Source of the DNA: an uncultured Opitutales bacterium
GTDB lineage: Bacteria; Verrucomicrobiota; Verrucomicrobiia; Opitutales; Intestinicryptomonadaceae
Direction of reading: 5' to 3'
DNA: 35,789 nt
Assembly: GCA_900545715.1 (NCBI GenBank)
Contig: URAJ01000024.1
Location: forward strand, 1 to 35,789
Positions 1 to 8,222 of this stretch are shown one piece after another (within the stretch, counting starts at the first letter, position 1; every line of letters begins with the position of its first letter). A program made the position numbers and the translations under genes. The notes beneath the pieces were generated by a model. It made no database searches and was not told the DNA's origin. It saw nothing but the letters and a program-made list of their open reading frames with translations.

Positions 1-399
1 TGGGACTGCTGGCAGGCTGCAAAGTCCGACGGCGCAAGGTGGCTCGTGCTCGACACCGCGGGCAGGCTCCACACAAAGGAAAACTTGATGGGCGAACTCG
101 CAAAAATACGCAGGGTTCTCGCAAAAAACGATCCCAACGCCCCACAAAACTCCATTCTCGTTATTGACGCAAGCTTAGGTTCAAACAGCATTTCACAGGC
201 GCGCGCCTTCCACAAGTCTTTCGGCCTCACAGGAATAATCGTCACAAAGCTCGACGGCACGGGCAAGGGCGGGGCGCTCGCGGGCATTTACCGCGAGCTA
301 AAACTTCCGATACTTTATGTCGGGCTCGGCGAAAAAGTCGACGACCTACAAAAATTCAACATTCGCGCCTATGTAAACGGCGTTTTCGGACTCGAATAA
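1..399 (+). CDS. ftsY: Signal recognition particle receptor FtsY, C-terminal part (5' truncated by window edge)
   Basis: The frame is open from base 1, so the gene begins outside the window; a GTG at base 46 is internal, not a start. The translated part holds two GTPase motifs of the SRP/FtsY family: DTAGRLHT (G3) and TKLDGTGKGG (G4 and the closing loop). It ends with the typical FtsY tail GLGEKVDDLQKFN followed by a short terminal helix. The closing sequence with VDDLQ points to FtsY rather than Ffh, which would carry a C-terminal M domain. FtsY docks ribosome-nascent chain-SRP complexes at the inner membrane. The stop lies one base before the aroB start, so the two are probably co-transcribed. 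Confidence 0.93.
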   Translation, partial: WDCWQAAKSDGARWLVLDTAGRLHTKENLMGELAKIRRVLAKNDPNAPQNSILVIDASLGSNSISQARAFHKSFGLTGIIVTKLDGTGKGGALAGIYRELKLPILYVGLGEKVDDLQKFNIRAYVNGVFGLE

Positions 400-400
400 T

Positions 401-1477
401 ATGACGGAATTGAAAGTTAGCCTCAGCGAAAGATCGTATCCGATTCATATCGGAAACGGCGCCTTCGGCCTTGCGCTCGAAAACTTTTCGCAAATTGTCC
501 GCAACGGCGGCAAAATCGCTTGCGTGGCGGACGAGTCGCTGCTGGGCCTATTTCCGCAATCCGCGGAAAAACTAAAAAGCCTCGGTATCCACTTGTTCCC
601 AGTGCACGGCGGCGAGCCCTCCAAGTCTTTTGAAATGCTCGAAAAGCTCTGCGAATCTTTCGCGGCGGCGGGGCTCGACAGAAAATCGACCGTCGTGGCG
701 TGGGGCGGAGGCGTCATAGGCGACCTCGCGGGTTTCGCTGCGGCAACGTATATGAGAGGCATTGCCCTTGTTCAAATTCCCACAACCTTGCTTTCGATGG
801 TCGATTCCTCCGTAGGCGGAAAGACCGGCATAAATATCCGCGCAGGAAAAAATCTCGTAGGGGCATTCTACCAGCCGCGCGCCGTATATATCGACACTTC
901 CTTCCTTTCGACCCTCCCGATGCGCGAATTTTCCGCGGGCATGGCTGAAGTCATAAAATGCGGAGCCCTCGGCGACGCTGAACTGTTCTCGGCTCTCGAA
1001 AAAACTCAGGAGCCCCTTTCGTACGACTCAAAGTACCTTCCGGAGGCAATACGCCGCTCGTGCGCGCTTAAAGCAAAAATCGTGTCCGAGGACGAGCGCG
1101 AAACTTCAAAAGAAGGGGGAAGGGCCCTGCTGAATTTTGGGCATACACTCGGGCATGCCGTCGAAAAATGCGCGGGATACGGCGTGTTTGTGCACGGGGA
1201 GGCCGTTGCGATAGGAATGGCGTTTGCGGCTAAACTTTCCGTCGCGCAATCGACGCTCTCAGAAAGCGACGCTAACAGGCTCGTAAAGCTCATTCAGAAG
1301 TTCGGGCTGCCGACCAGCGTGCCCGACCGCATAAAAACTGCCGATATCATAGAATCCATGCGCCACGACAAAAAATCCGTCGGGGGAAGCCTGCGGTTTG
1401 TCCTGCTCGACGGAATCGGCGCGTCGTACACGAAAACTTTGGAGGAGGCTGACGTCCTAAAAGCCCTCGAATCGTAA
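401..1477 (+). CDS. aroB: 3-dehydroquinate synthase
   Basis: This 358-residue protein has the normal length and motifs of dehydroquinate synthase: GGEPSKS near residue 70, the NAD-binding GGGVIGDLAGFAA near 103, MVDSSVGGKTGIN near 133, KNLVGAFYQP, and the zinc-ligand stretch LNFGHTLGHAVE with a later VHGEAVAIGM. It converts DAHP to 3-dehydroquinate in the shikimate pathway, in the cytoplasm. The ATG follows the ftsY stop by one base, and the stop overlaps the next ATG by one base (TAATG), which suggests translational coupling. Confidence 0.97.
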   Translation: MTELKVSLSERSYPIHIGNGAFGLALENFSQIVRNGGKIACVADESLLGLFPQSAEKLKSLGIHLFPVHGGEPSKSFEMLEKLCESFAAAGLDRKSTVVAWGGGVIGDLAGFAAATYMRGIALVQIPTTLLSMVDSSVGGKTGINIRAGKNLVGAFYQPRAVYIDTSFLSTLPMREFSAGMAEVIKCGALGDAELFSALEKTQEPLSYDSKYLPEAIRRSCALKAKIVSEDERETSKEGGRALLNFGHTLGHAVEKCAGYGVFVHGEAVAIGMAFAAKLSVAQSTLSESDANRLVKLIQKFGLPTSVPDRIKTADIIESMRHDKKSVGGSLRFVLLDGIGASYTKTLEEADVLKALES

Positions 1478-2217
1478 TGCTCGAAAGATTATCAGACGCC
1501 CATTGCCATCTCGAAGGCGAAGATCCGGAGTCCTACCCTCCAGAAGGAGTGGAGGCATGCGCCATTTGCGCAAGCTTCGCAAACGAATGGTCAAAACTTG
1601 AAGAAATCTCGCGCGCGTCCGTAAAAAAAATATTCGGAATACACCCCGACATAGAAATATCGAAACTCGACGATATCGAAATTGTAGAAAGGCAAATGCG
1701 CCTAACAATTCTGCCGGAACTCGAAAAACATATGGATTCGGCGGACGCGATAGGCGAGATAGGCCTCGACTCGCGCATAGCCGACAGGGTTCCAATCGAA
1801 ATCCAAAAGACGCTCTTTGAGACGCAGCTCGGTATGGCGGCAAAGCGCGGCCTTCCGGTCGTAATACACTGCGTGGGCGAATGGGGCGCGCTTTACGACA
1901 TCTTGCGCGACTTCACAAAAAATAGGGGCCTGAAAAAATTTCTTATCCACGCGGCGTCTTGCTCGGCGCAAATGGCTGTGCAGTTCGAGAAAATCGGCGC
2001 GCGATTCTCCTTCGGAATACGCGAACTTTCGAGCAAAAGAGGCGCGGAATGCGCAAGGGCGGCGTCGCCGGAAAGAATCTTGACGGAGACTGACGGAGAA
2101 TGTTCGGCGGAGTCGCTCGAAAACGCCGCAACGGCTCTCGCCGCGCTCAGGGGCGTGTCGGCCGCTGAAATCGCAGACGCCGCTTTTGAAAACTTCCACT
2201 CGTTCTATTCAAAATGA
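1477..2217 (+). CDS. TatD family metal-dependent hydrolase
   Basis: The 246-residue protein shows the metal-site pattern of TatD-type amidohydrolase barrels: H9 and H11 (DAHCH), E94 (GEIGLD), H131 (VVIHC), H158 (LIHAA) and D206 (TETDGE). TatD proteins are deoxyribonucleases or related phosphoesterases; the substrate here cannot be told from sequence. The spacing and the conserved GEIGLD and TETD segments make the family secure. The start overlaps the aroB stop by one base, and the stop overlaps the next gene as ATGA. Confidence 0.88.
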   Translation: MLERLSDAHCHLEGEDPESYPPEGVEACAICASFANEWSKLEEISRASVKKIFGIHPDIEISKLDDIEIVERQMRLTILPELEKHMDSADAIGEIGLDSRIADRVPIEIQKTLFETQLGMAAKRGLPVVIHCVGEWGALYDILRDFTKNRGLKKFLIHAASCSAQMAVQFEKIGARFSFGIRELSSKRGAECARAASPERILTETDGECSAESLENAATALAALRGVSAAEIADAAFENFHSFYSK

Positions 2218-2930
2218 TACGGGATAGGTTTTCAAGGACGGCAATTTTGTTCGGCGATGTTGCATGTGAAAAAATCTTCGCGGCGCATGCCGTAATCTGT
2301 GGTGTGGGGGCGGTCGGCTCGTTCGCTGCCGAGGCTCTCGCCCGCTCGGGCGTCGGGCGCTTCGACCTCTGGGACTTCGACTCCGTAGAAGAAAGCAATG
2401 TAAACCGCCAGCTTTGCGCGCTCTCCTCAACAATCGGAAGGCTGAAAATCGACGTCGTAAAGGAGAGAATACTGGATATTAACCCAAGTGCAAAAGTCGA
2501 TTTGCACCCTGCGTTTATAGATTCCGAAAACGCCGCACAAGTTGTGGGAGCGCCGGAGAACGGCAAAGTTGTGGTCGATGCTATCGACTCTATACCGTCG
2601 AAAGCGGCGCTTATATTCCGCGCCGCCGAAGCGGGGGTTGCGATAGTATCCAGCATGGGAGCCGCAAGGCGCTCGGACCCATCGCGCATTAAACAGGCGG
2701 ACATAATGAAAACGTACGGCTGCCCGGTCGCCGCGCGCGTCCGAAAATTGTTGCGTTCCCTCGGATACTCTGGAAACTGCGAGTGCGTGTTTTCCGACGA
2801 AAGCGTATCGGAATCCACCCATGTCCCAAGCCAAAACGAAAAAATAATAGGCAGCTGCGCGGTTGTCGCGGGCATTTTCGGATTGCGCCTTGCAAACCTC
2901 GCCATCGCGGAAATTTTGCCTAAAAAATGA
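2214..2930 (+). CDS. tcdA: ThiF/E1-like enzyme, probable tRNA threonylcarbamoyladenosine dehydratase
   Basis: The 238-residue protein has an adenylate-forming ThiF fold: GVGAVGS at 30-36, the acidic DLWDFD strand end near 51-56, and SNVNRQ at 61-66 with the arginine that contacts ATP. The later segments RIKQADIMKT, ARVRKLLRSLG and VPSQNEKIIGS follow the arrangement of TcdA (CsdL), which cyclises t6A to ct6A at position 37 of tRNAs. It lacks the CxxC zinc pairs and C-terminal rhodanese domain of MoeB-type enzymes, which favours TcdA. It overlaps tatD by 4 bases. Confidence 0.82.
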   Translation: MIRDRFSRTAILFGDVACEKIFAAHAVICGVGAVGSFAAEALARSGVGRFDLWDFDSVEESNVNRQLCALSSTIGRLKIDVVKERILDINPSAKVDLHPAFIDSENAAQVVGAPENGKVVVDAIDSIPSKAALIFRAAEAGVAIVSSMGAARRSDPSRIKQADIMKTYGCPVAARVRKLLRSLGYSGNCECVFSDESVSESTHVPSQNEKIIGSCAVVAGIFGLRLANLAIAEILPKK

Positions 2931-2963
2931 ACATAACCCGTTTTTTCAACATCAATATATAAA

Positions 2964-3851
2964 ATGTCCATCTACGATAGAGAATATATGCGCGGACAGG
3001 GCGAAAAAAAGAGCGCCCTGTCGGACTTCTTTGGGCGGATTTCGGCGGTAAAGGCGCTGATAATAATAAACGTCGCAATATTTATCATAGGGGCGTTTGT
3101 CGATAGATTCTTCGGATACGGCACGTTTTTTTCGATGTTCGACTTGTCGCTTCCGGGGTTGGCTTCCGGCAAAATATGGACGGTTATAACATATTCGTTC
3201 CTACACGCGGGGCTCGCGCACATAGCGTTCAACATGATTGCACTGTATTTTATGGGAACTCCGCTCGAATCGTGGATTGGCTCGCGAAAATTCTTATTTG
3301 TGTATTTCGCGGGGGCTTTGGCGGGCGCGGCGCTATGGCTGCTGTTCTCGTTTGGCTCGCCCGTCGGGCTTGTGGGGGCGTCGGCTTCGGTAATGGCGGT
3401 TTTCGCATGTTTTTGCGCTCTATACCCGCCAATGCCTGTCACTTTCCTGCTATTTTTTGTCCTGCCAATTTCCATAAAACCAATAAATATGCTTAAAATC
3501 GCCGCTGCGCTCGAGGCGCTCGGCCTGCTTTACACTTTATCGGGAGGGTTGTCGGAGATTGCATATGCGGGGCATCTCGGCGGAATCGCGGCGGGCTTTT
3601 TGGCCGCGCGCGCAATTAAGTCCGGAAAGCTTGCGTTCTTAGATAAACTTTCCTTTAAGCTTCCGCGCAGAAAATCCGAAAAATATACGAAGAGCGCGTC
3701 CGAATATTCTTACCGCGTAAACATTTCAAATCCCAAAGACTTAAAAAATGAAGTCGATAGAATACTCGATAAAATCAGCGAAAAAGGCTTTGCGTCTCTC
3801 ACGGAAAGCGAGCGCCAAACCCTCGTGGACGCGCGCCGCCGCATGAAATAA
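2964..3851 (+). CDS. Rhomboid family intramembrane serine protease
   Basis: The 295-residue membrane protein has about six hydrophobic segments between residues 29 and 215. The rhomboid signature is complete: H81, H86 and N90 (HAGLAHIAFN), catalytic Ser140 in GLVGASAS, and catalytic His204 in YAGHLGGIAAG. The usual GASG is GASA here, a common variant. After the last membrane segment comes a soluble tail of about 70 residues ending SLTESERQTLVDARRRMK, like the small C-terminal domain seen on many environmental rhomboids. The substrate is unknown. It begins 33 bases after tcdA, without a recognisable Shine-Dalgarno site. Confidence 0.9.
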   Translation: MSIYDREYMRGQGEKKSALSDFFGRISAVKALIIINVAIFIIGAFVDRFFGYGTFFSMFDLSLPGLASGKIWTVITYSFLHAGLAHIAFNMIALYFMGTPLESWIGSRKFLFVYFAGALAGAALWLLFSFGSPVGLVGASASVMAVFACFCALYPPMPVTFLLFFVLPISIKPINMLKIAAALEALGLLYTLSGGLSEIAYAGHLGGIAAGFLAARAIKSGKLAFLDKLSFKLPRRKSEKYTKSASEYSYRVNISNPKDLKNEVDRILDKISEKGFASLTESERQTLVDARRRMK

Positions 3852-3865
3852 CCCCGATTTTTAAT

Positions 3866-3894
3866 TTGAAACATTCACAATTTTTAACGATTAT
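3866..3894 (+). promoter_or_regulatory. Predicted promoter of the tail-specific protease gene, leaderless geometry
   Basis: TTGAAA (3866-3871), a 17-base spacer and GATTAT (3889-3894) precede the ATG at 3901 by only 6 bases, so transcription would start at or next to the start codon. No Shine-Dalgarno site is visible. Confidence 0.45.
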
Positions 3895-3900
3895 TGACAT

Positions 3901-6264
3901 ATGATGAATTTTTTAAAGTTGCTGCCGGTTGCCGTAGCGATATTCGCTTCGGCGCTATTCTGCATTCCCGCAACCGCATCGGACGCCAAACCACAACAGG
4001 CACAGCGCAAGCCGATTTCATTGCAGACCTCCCCAAAAATGCGCAACGAGACCAAATGGCTCGTATACTGCATGGAGCGCGGCCACTACCTTAAAATGCC
4101 GATTACCGACCTTGACGTCCGCGAATTTATCCGCGAATACATGCAGAACATCGACTTCTTCAAGCTGTTTTTTACCGCCGAGGACGTTCAGCATTTCCAA
4201 GACTTCTTTTCCCCCTCTATTGACGTAATGCTCCACCAGGGGACTCTGCTGCCGGCTTTCTCAATTTACGACAAATTCCTCGACAGGGCCGACGCGAGGC
4301 TCGAATGGATACGCGAAAGAATGAAAAAACCATTCGACTTCTCGAAGGAGGAAACTTTCAGGCCGGATAGAAGCAAAGAGGAATGGCCCAAAAATTGGGA
4401 GGCCGCAAACGCCCTCTGGGAAAACAGGCTCAAATACGACATCGTAAACGAAATACTCTCGTATTCCGTCAAGAAAAACGACGATGAAAAGAAGAAGGAG
4501 CCCGCAGATAATGCAGGGCAAGACAAATCTGCGGAAAAGTCCGCCGCGGCGCCCAAACAGACGGAAAAGGAAAAATTCGCCGAAGTTGTGGAAGAGGAGG
4601 TCGAAGCTCCAAAAACTTTTGAAGAAAAGCTCGCAAAGGCGGAAAAAGAAGTTCTGCGCCGCTACGAAAGACTAATCGAAAACTACCGCAAGGCGGACGC
4701 CATGGAGATTCAGGAAATATACCTTAATACGCTCTCGCACCTCTACGACCCGCACTCATCTTTCCTTTCCGAATACTATCTCGAAGAATTTGACATCTCA
4801 GTTCGCAATGCGCTTGTCGGAATTGGCGCGCTGCTTCAAGACAAGGACGGATATTGCACAATATCCGAGCTTATGCCGGGCGGCCCTGCCGAAGAATGCA
4901 AACTGCTAAGCCCCGGCGACAAAATTTTGGGTGTCGGCCAGGAAACAGGAGAGATTGTCGATGTAATCGGAATGAAGCTCCGCAATACCGTAAGAATGAT
5001 TCGCGGCAAAAGCGGGACAAAAGTGAGGCTGCTGATTGAACCGGCTTCAAATCCGTCGGCGCGCAAAACAATAACACTCGTCCGCCGCGAAATAAAACTT
5101 ACAACAAAACTCGCAAAGGCTGAAATCTACACAATCCCTGTCGACGACAAAACACTGCCAATAGGCGTAATCGACCTGCCCGCATTCTACGGTGAAGGCG
5201 GTTTCAACGGCGAGTCGAAAGGTTTTAGCACTACTAAGGATGTCGAGGAGCTCCTACTAAAACTGAAAAAAGTTGGAGTGAAGGGCATAATACTCGACTT
5301 GCGCCGCAACGGCGGAGGTTTCCTAACTGAGGCTGTCGATTTGGCCGGCCTATTTATAAAGCGCGGCCCGGTAGTGCAGGTTAAAAACGCAGCCGGCAAA
5401 ACCGAAAAATTGTGGGACGAAGACCCCAAGGTTGTTTGGGACGGCCCCCTAATCATAATGGTAAGCCGCCTATCCGCCTCCGCGACGGAAATTGTCGCAG
5501 GCGCCCTGCAAAACCACAAGCGCGCTATTATCGTCGGCGACAAAAGCACCCACGGCAAGGGAACGGTGCAAGCCGTACTAAACCTCGGCAATTTCGACCC
5601 CGAACAAAAGAGCGCGGCGAAAGTCACCGTACAAAAATGGTACGCGCCAAACGGAGATTCCATACAGGTCAAGGGCGTCCATTCAGATATAGTCCTGCCG
5701 TCGCCGTACGACTATATGGAAATCGGCGAACAGTACAAAGACTACGCGATGAAGTGGGACTCAATCGCCCCAGATGCTATAGAGGAAGTCTGGGGATACG
5801 GCGTTCCGGAGGGAGAGGCAAAAGCCCTTATGGACAAGCTTACGAAGCAGTCCGAAGAACGCCAAAAGAAGCTCGATGAATTCGCATTTTGGAATTCCCA
5901 GATAAACCGCGTGAAGGATAGATGGCAGACGAAGGACTGGAGCGTAAATCTCGCTACCCGAGAGAAAAAGCTCGCTGAAGACGAGGCTTTTGCCGACGCT
6001 TCAGACAAGAAGGAAAAGGAGCTGTCCAAGTTGAACTTCAAAAAGGAGGAGGTTCTCCTCGAGAGCGCCAAGGAAAACGCCCATGCGGATAAGGATGAAA
6101 ATCCCGAAGCCAAAAAGGACGATAACGGCGCGTCCCCGCAGGATAAGCTCGACGCCGAGCTTGCTTCCGACGAGCCGCCCGCGTTCGATGTCCAGTTGCG
6201 CGAAGCACTCCGCATAATGGCGGATTGGATAGAAATTCTCGATAAAAACAAGGAGTCAAAATGA
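3901..6264 (+). CDS. prc: Carboxy-terminal (tail-specific) processing protease, S41A family
   Basis: This 787-residue exported protease has an N-terminal signal peptide (FLKLLPVAVAIFASALF, likely cut after the ATA or TAS near residue 25-27), a long helical N-terminal region with a charged linker at 190-240, a PDZ domain at about 300-385 (ISELMPGGPAEE, SPGDKILGVG), and an S41 catalytic core. The core contains LDLRRNGGG near 466, the catalytic serine in SRLSASATEI (Ser527 by alignment to E. coli Prc) and the lysine in THGKGTVQ (Lys553). The C-terminal charged helical domain matches the Tsp/Prc long form. It acts in the periplasm on proteins with apolar C termini. Two ATGs stand in tandem at 3901; either may be used. 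Confidence 0.94.
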   Translation: MMNFLKLLPVAVAIFASALFCIPATASDAKPQQAQRKPISLQTSPKMRNETKWLVYCMERGHYLKMPITDLDVREFIREYMQNIDFFKLFFTAEDVQHFQDFFSPSIDVMLHQGTLLPAFSIYDKFLDRADARLEWIRERMKKPFDFSKEETFRPDRSKEEWPKNWEAANALWENRLKYDIVNEILSYSVKKNDDEKKKEPADNAGQDKSAEKSAAAPKQTEKEKFAEVVEEEVEAPKTFEEKLAKAEKEVLRRYERLIENYRKADAMEIQEIYLNTLSHLYDPHSSFLSEYYLEEFDISVRNALVGIGALLQDKDGYCTISELMPGGPAEECKLLSPGDKILGVGQETGEIVDVIGMKLRNTVRMIRGKSGTKVRLLIEPASNPSARKTITLVRREIKLTTKLAKAEIYTIPVDDKTLPIGVIDLPAFYGEGGFNGESKGFSTTKDVEELLLKLKKVGVKGIILDLRRNGGGFLTEAVDLAGLFIKRGPVVQVKNAAGKTEKLWDEDPKVVWDGPLIIMVSRLSASATEIVAGALQNHKRAIIVGDKSTHGKGTVQAVLNLGNFDPEQKSAAKVTVQKWYAPNGDSIQVKGVHSDIVLPSPYDYMEIGEQYKDYAMKWDSIAPDAIEEVWGYGVPEGEAKALMDKLTKQSEERQKKLDEFAFWNSQINRVKDRWQTKDWSVNLATREKKLAEDEAFADASDKKEKELSKLNFKKEEVLLESAKENAHADKDENPEAKKDDNGASPQDKLDAELASDEPPAFDVQLREALRIMADWIEILDKNKESK

Positions 6265-6728
6265 AGATTGCAATAGGAGCAGACCCGTTTGCGTACGGCT
6301 TGAAAAAAGCCGTGGCGCAACATTTGAAAAACCGCGGAGTTGAAGTTATGGATATGGATTCCTATGCGGAAACTCCCTACTACGAGGTCGCAGAAAAGGC
6401 GGCTCGGGAAATCTCCGTCGGGAAGGCCGACGGGGCTGTCTTGTTTTGCGGAACAGGGGCGGGAATGGCGATTGTGGCAAACAAAATTTGCGGAGTCAGA
6501 GCCGTCTGTGTGGAATCCGTTTTTGCGGCGAAAAAAGCTAAAGCCATAAACGACGCAAACGCGATAACTATGGGCGCAATGATTATCGGAGAGGCAATGG
6601 CTTGCGAAATGGTCGATGCCTGGCTCGATACAAAGTTTGCGGAGGGCTTTGAGCAGCTGCGCGAATTTCTCGAATCGGCGCGCGGGCAGGTCGGGAAAAT
6701 CGACGCTGCCAACAGGGCGGATTCGTAA
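6261..6728 (+). CDS. rpiB: RpiB/LacAB family sugar-phosphate isomerase, divergent
   Basis: The 155-residue protein has the RpiB/LacA/LacB fold signatures: IAIGADPF at the N terminus, CGTGAGMAIVANK around Cys63, and NDANAITMGAMIIGEAMA near 97-114. Cys63 matches the catalytic base of RpiB. However, the histidine in the usual SDHAG motif is proline (residue 9), and the histidine before NDAN (His99 in E. coli RpiB) is isoleucine (residue 96). The C-terminal GRHQRR phosphate-binding segment is also not recognisable. Ribose-5-phosphate isomerase activity is therefore uncertain. The ATG overlaps the prc stop by 4 bases. Confidence 0.75.
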   Translation: MKIAIGADPFAYGLKKAVAQHLKNRGVEVMDMDSYAETPYYEVAEKAAREISVGKADGAVLFCGTGAGMAIVANKICGVRAVCVESVFAAKKAKAINDANAITMGAMIIGEAMACEMVDAWLDTKFAEGFEQLREFLESARGQVGKIDAANRADS

Positions 6729-6995
6729 AAAATAAAATAAATCTTGCCAGCCAACGTTGTTATTTCGCGTTTAGTTGTTACTGAAAAAGTGGTTACTGCA
6801 AATTTATTTTCATCTGGACATGAATATATAGCATAGTTGCAGCAAATGCGTATGCAAGTTGTGGTATTAGAATTACCTGTTGGTTGCAACATGTAAATTG
6901 TAGGTTGGAATTGCTCTGGTGATGAGTAGACTGTTTTTGTTAGTGGTAAAATAATTTGTAAAGATGAGTACGGATTTAAAATTTCCAATTAGATT
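6729..6995. other. AT-rich intergenic stretch between rpiB and the converging integrase gene
   Basis: Base composition drops from host-like to AT-rich directly after the rpiB stop, which is the probable left edge of the accessory patch. No strong terminator or direct repeat with the right side was found. A leftward open frame begins at a TTG at 6988, seven bases beyond the integrase stop, and remains open into rpiB antisense. It resembles no family I know, so it is not called as a gene. Confidence 0.5.
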
Positions 6996-8105
6996 TTATT
7001 GAAAAAACAACTTTGCATCGTAGAGGGTAATTCCTATCATATTTACATACCTGGAACGCAAGAGCGATATGTCGCGATGGCCCATATTGATTTGTAAACG
7101 CGGAAGGTCATGGAAACGCTTTACATGGTAACTCGCATAAGTGTGTCGTAGAACGTCTTGAACCCATGTATTTTTAAATCCAGCAAAGTCTCGGATTTTC
7201 TTCCATCGCCTTGACCAGTTTTTAGGACAAACGGAAGATTCCGGAGGAAAAATATGGCCACTCAAAAAAGTTTTTAAGGAATTGCATATTTCGACTTGTC
7301 TGCTTCCTCCTGTTTTAGAGCATTCCGGACGAATTGTAATAGTGTTTTCTTCAATGTCTATGTCGCGCCATTTTAGTCGCCTGATTTCTCTCGGACGGAT
7401 TCCTGCATAAATTAAAATTGCAGCGGCAGCAATGCAGTTTGAGTCTCCGTATTTCTTTGCGGAATCTATGAGTCTCTTAGTATCTAGAAGAGATAATGGT
7501 TTTATTTCCCTTTCGATTACTTTGCGCTTTTCTATAAGTTTTAATGGATTTGTGGAAACCCATTCGCGTTTTACGGCAAATTCAAATATAGAGTGAAGGA
7601 AACTCCTGCCTTTGTTAAATTGCGGTGAAGTTTTGAATGTAGTATTTAGCCATTCTTCACATTCAGATCGGGAAATGTCCGAAAAATTGCGCCCGGCAAG
7701 TTCTGGATTTGATCTTGATAAGCGTTGCTTCAAATATCTTATGTCTCTAAGTGAATCGGGACGTAAATAGAGTTTTGATTTTAGATAAATCTCAAATCCA
7801 TCTGAAAAATTCATTTCGGTCGAACGAATATATCGTTTGCCGGTTTCGACGACTTTTGAGCAAAATCGAACAGGAGAATAAGAGGATGCCTTTGGTAAGG
7901 CGTCTAATATATTACAAATAAGCCGAGCGGCGTCGAGAATCGACACGCCCGTTCCTTCAAGAAGAGTCACAGCTGAAATAATTTTATTGTCCATGGTATT
8001 GATAATACCAATGTCAATAACAAATTTCAAAAAAACTTTTGATGTCTTTGATTCTAATGAAATAGTGATTTTTCCTTCATCTTTTTCTACATTCTTTATT
8101 TTCAA
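6996..8105 (-). CDS. Solitary tyrosine-type site-specific recombinase/integrase
   Basis: The 369-residue protein has a core-binding domain at about 95-185 and a catalytic domain with R237 (AGIRPREI), K264 (CSKTGG), R320 (LRHTYASYH), H343 (MGHRD) and nucleophile Y353 (SRYVNM). The first histidine of the HxxR box is aspartate (D317). The closing DAKLFFQ is the normal family end, so the gene appears full length. I recall this layout, with a small beta-rich N-terminal part before LLEGTGVSILDAAR, as common in Verrucomicrobia and Planctomycetes. The longest frame starts at TTG (8105) without a Shine-Dalgarno site. An ATG at 7994 (M38) lies directly beside a palindrome and is an alternative start. 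The gene is AT-rich and diverges from the pentapeptide gene. Confidence 0.9.
   Translation of the reverse strand: MKIKNVEKDEGKITISLESKTSKVFLKFVIDIGIINTMDNKIISAVTLLEGTGVSILDAARLICNILDALPKASSYSPVRFCSKVVETGKRYIRSTEMNFSDGFEIYLKSKLYLRPDSLRDIRYLKQRLSRSNPELAGRNFSDISRSECEEWLNTTFKTSPQFNKGRSFLHSIFEFAVKREWVSTNPLKLIEKRKVIEREIKPLSLLDTKRLIDSAKKYGDSNCIAAAAILIYAGIRPREIRRLKWRDIDIEENTITIRPECSKTGGSRQVEICNSLKTFLSGHIFPPESSVCPKNWSRRWKKIRDFAGFKNTWVQDVLRHTYASYHVKRFHDLPRLQINMGHRDISLLRSRYVNMIGITLYDAKLFFQ
7995..8009. repeat. 15-bp interrupted palindrome 1 (inside integrase 5' end)
   Basis: GGTATT-GAT-AATACC is a perfect 6-3-6 palindrome next to the in-frame ATG at 7994. Its central 13 bases (7996-8008) recur exactly, in inverted orientation, at 8174-8186. 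Confidence 0.7.
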
Positions 8106-8133
8106 TGTATTTTTAAATTAATATTGTAATTTT

Positions 8134-8148
8134 TGTTGAATATCAACA
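8134..8148. repeat. 15-bp interrupted palindrome 2 (intergenic)
   Basis: TGTTGA-ATA-TCAACA is a perfect 6-3-6 palindrome in the divergent intergenic region, with the same arm and spacer lengths as the copies at 7995 and 8173. Confidence 0.6.
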
Positions 8149-8160
8149 TATTAAGAGTAT

Positions 8161-8189
8161 TTGCGCAATTATAGTATTATCAATACTGT
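8161..8189 (+). promoter_or_regulatory. Predicted pentapeptide-gene promoter overlapping palindrome 3
   Basis: TTGCGC (8161-8166), a 17-base spacer and TACTGT (8184-8189) form a plausible promoter. The palindrome AGTATT-ATC-AATACT (8173-8187) fills the spacer and overlaps the -10 element, where a bound protein would block transcription. A Shine-Dalgarno-like GAAAGG follows at 8211-8216, six bases before the ATG at 8223. Confidence 0.4.
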
Positions 8190-8222
8190 ACATTTTCATA
8201 ATAATCTAATGAAAGGTATAAA

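Noticed and set aside
445..762. Long antisense open frames inside aroB, tatD, tcdA, prc, the glycosidase genes and others
   Set aside because: They lie opposite well-supported genes, have low-complexity Arg/Ser/Pro-rich products and match no family. They arise from the codon bias of the real strand.
3893..3898. TTGACA directly before the prc ATG as a -35 box
   Set aside because: It would put the start of transcription inside the prc coding region. The box at 3866 fits better.
6380..6988. Leftward 202-residue open frame beyond the integrase gene
   Set aside because: It starts with TTG, has no ribosome binding site or family, and runs over most of rpiB in antisense.
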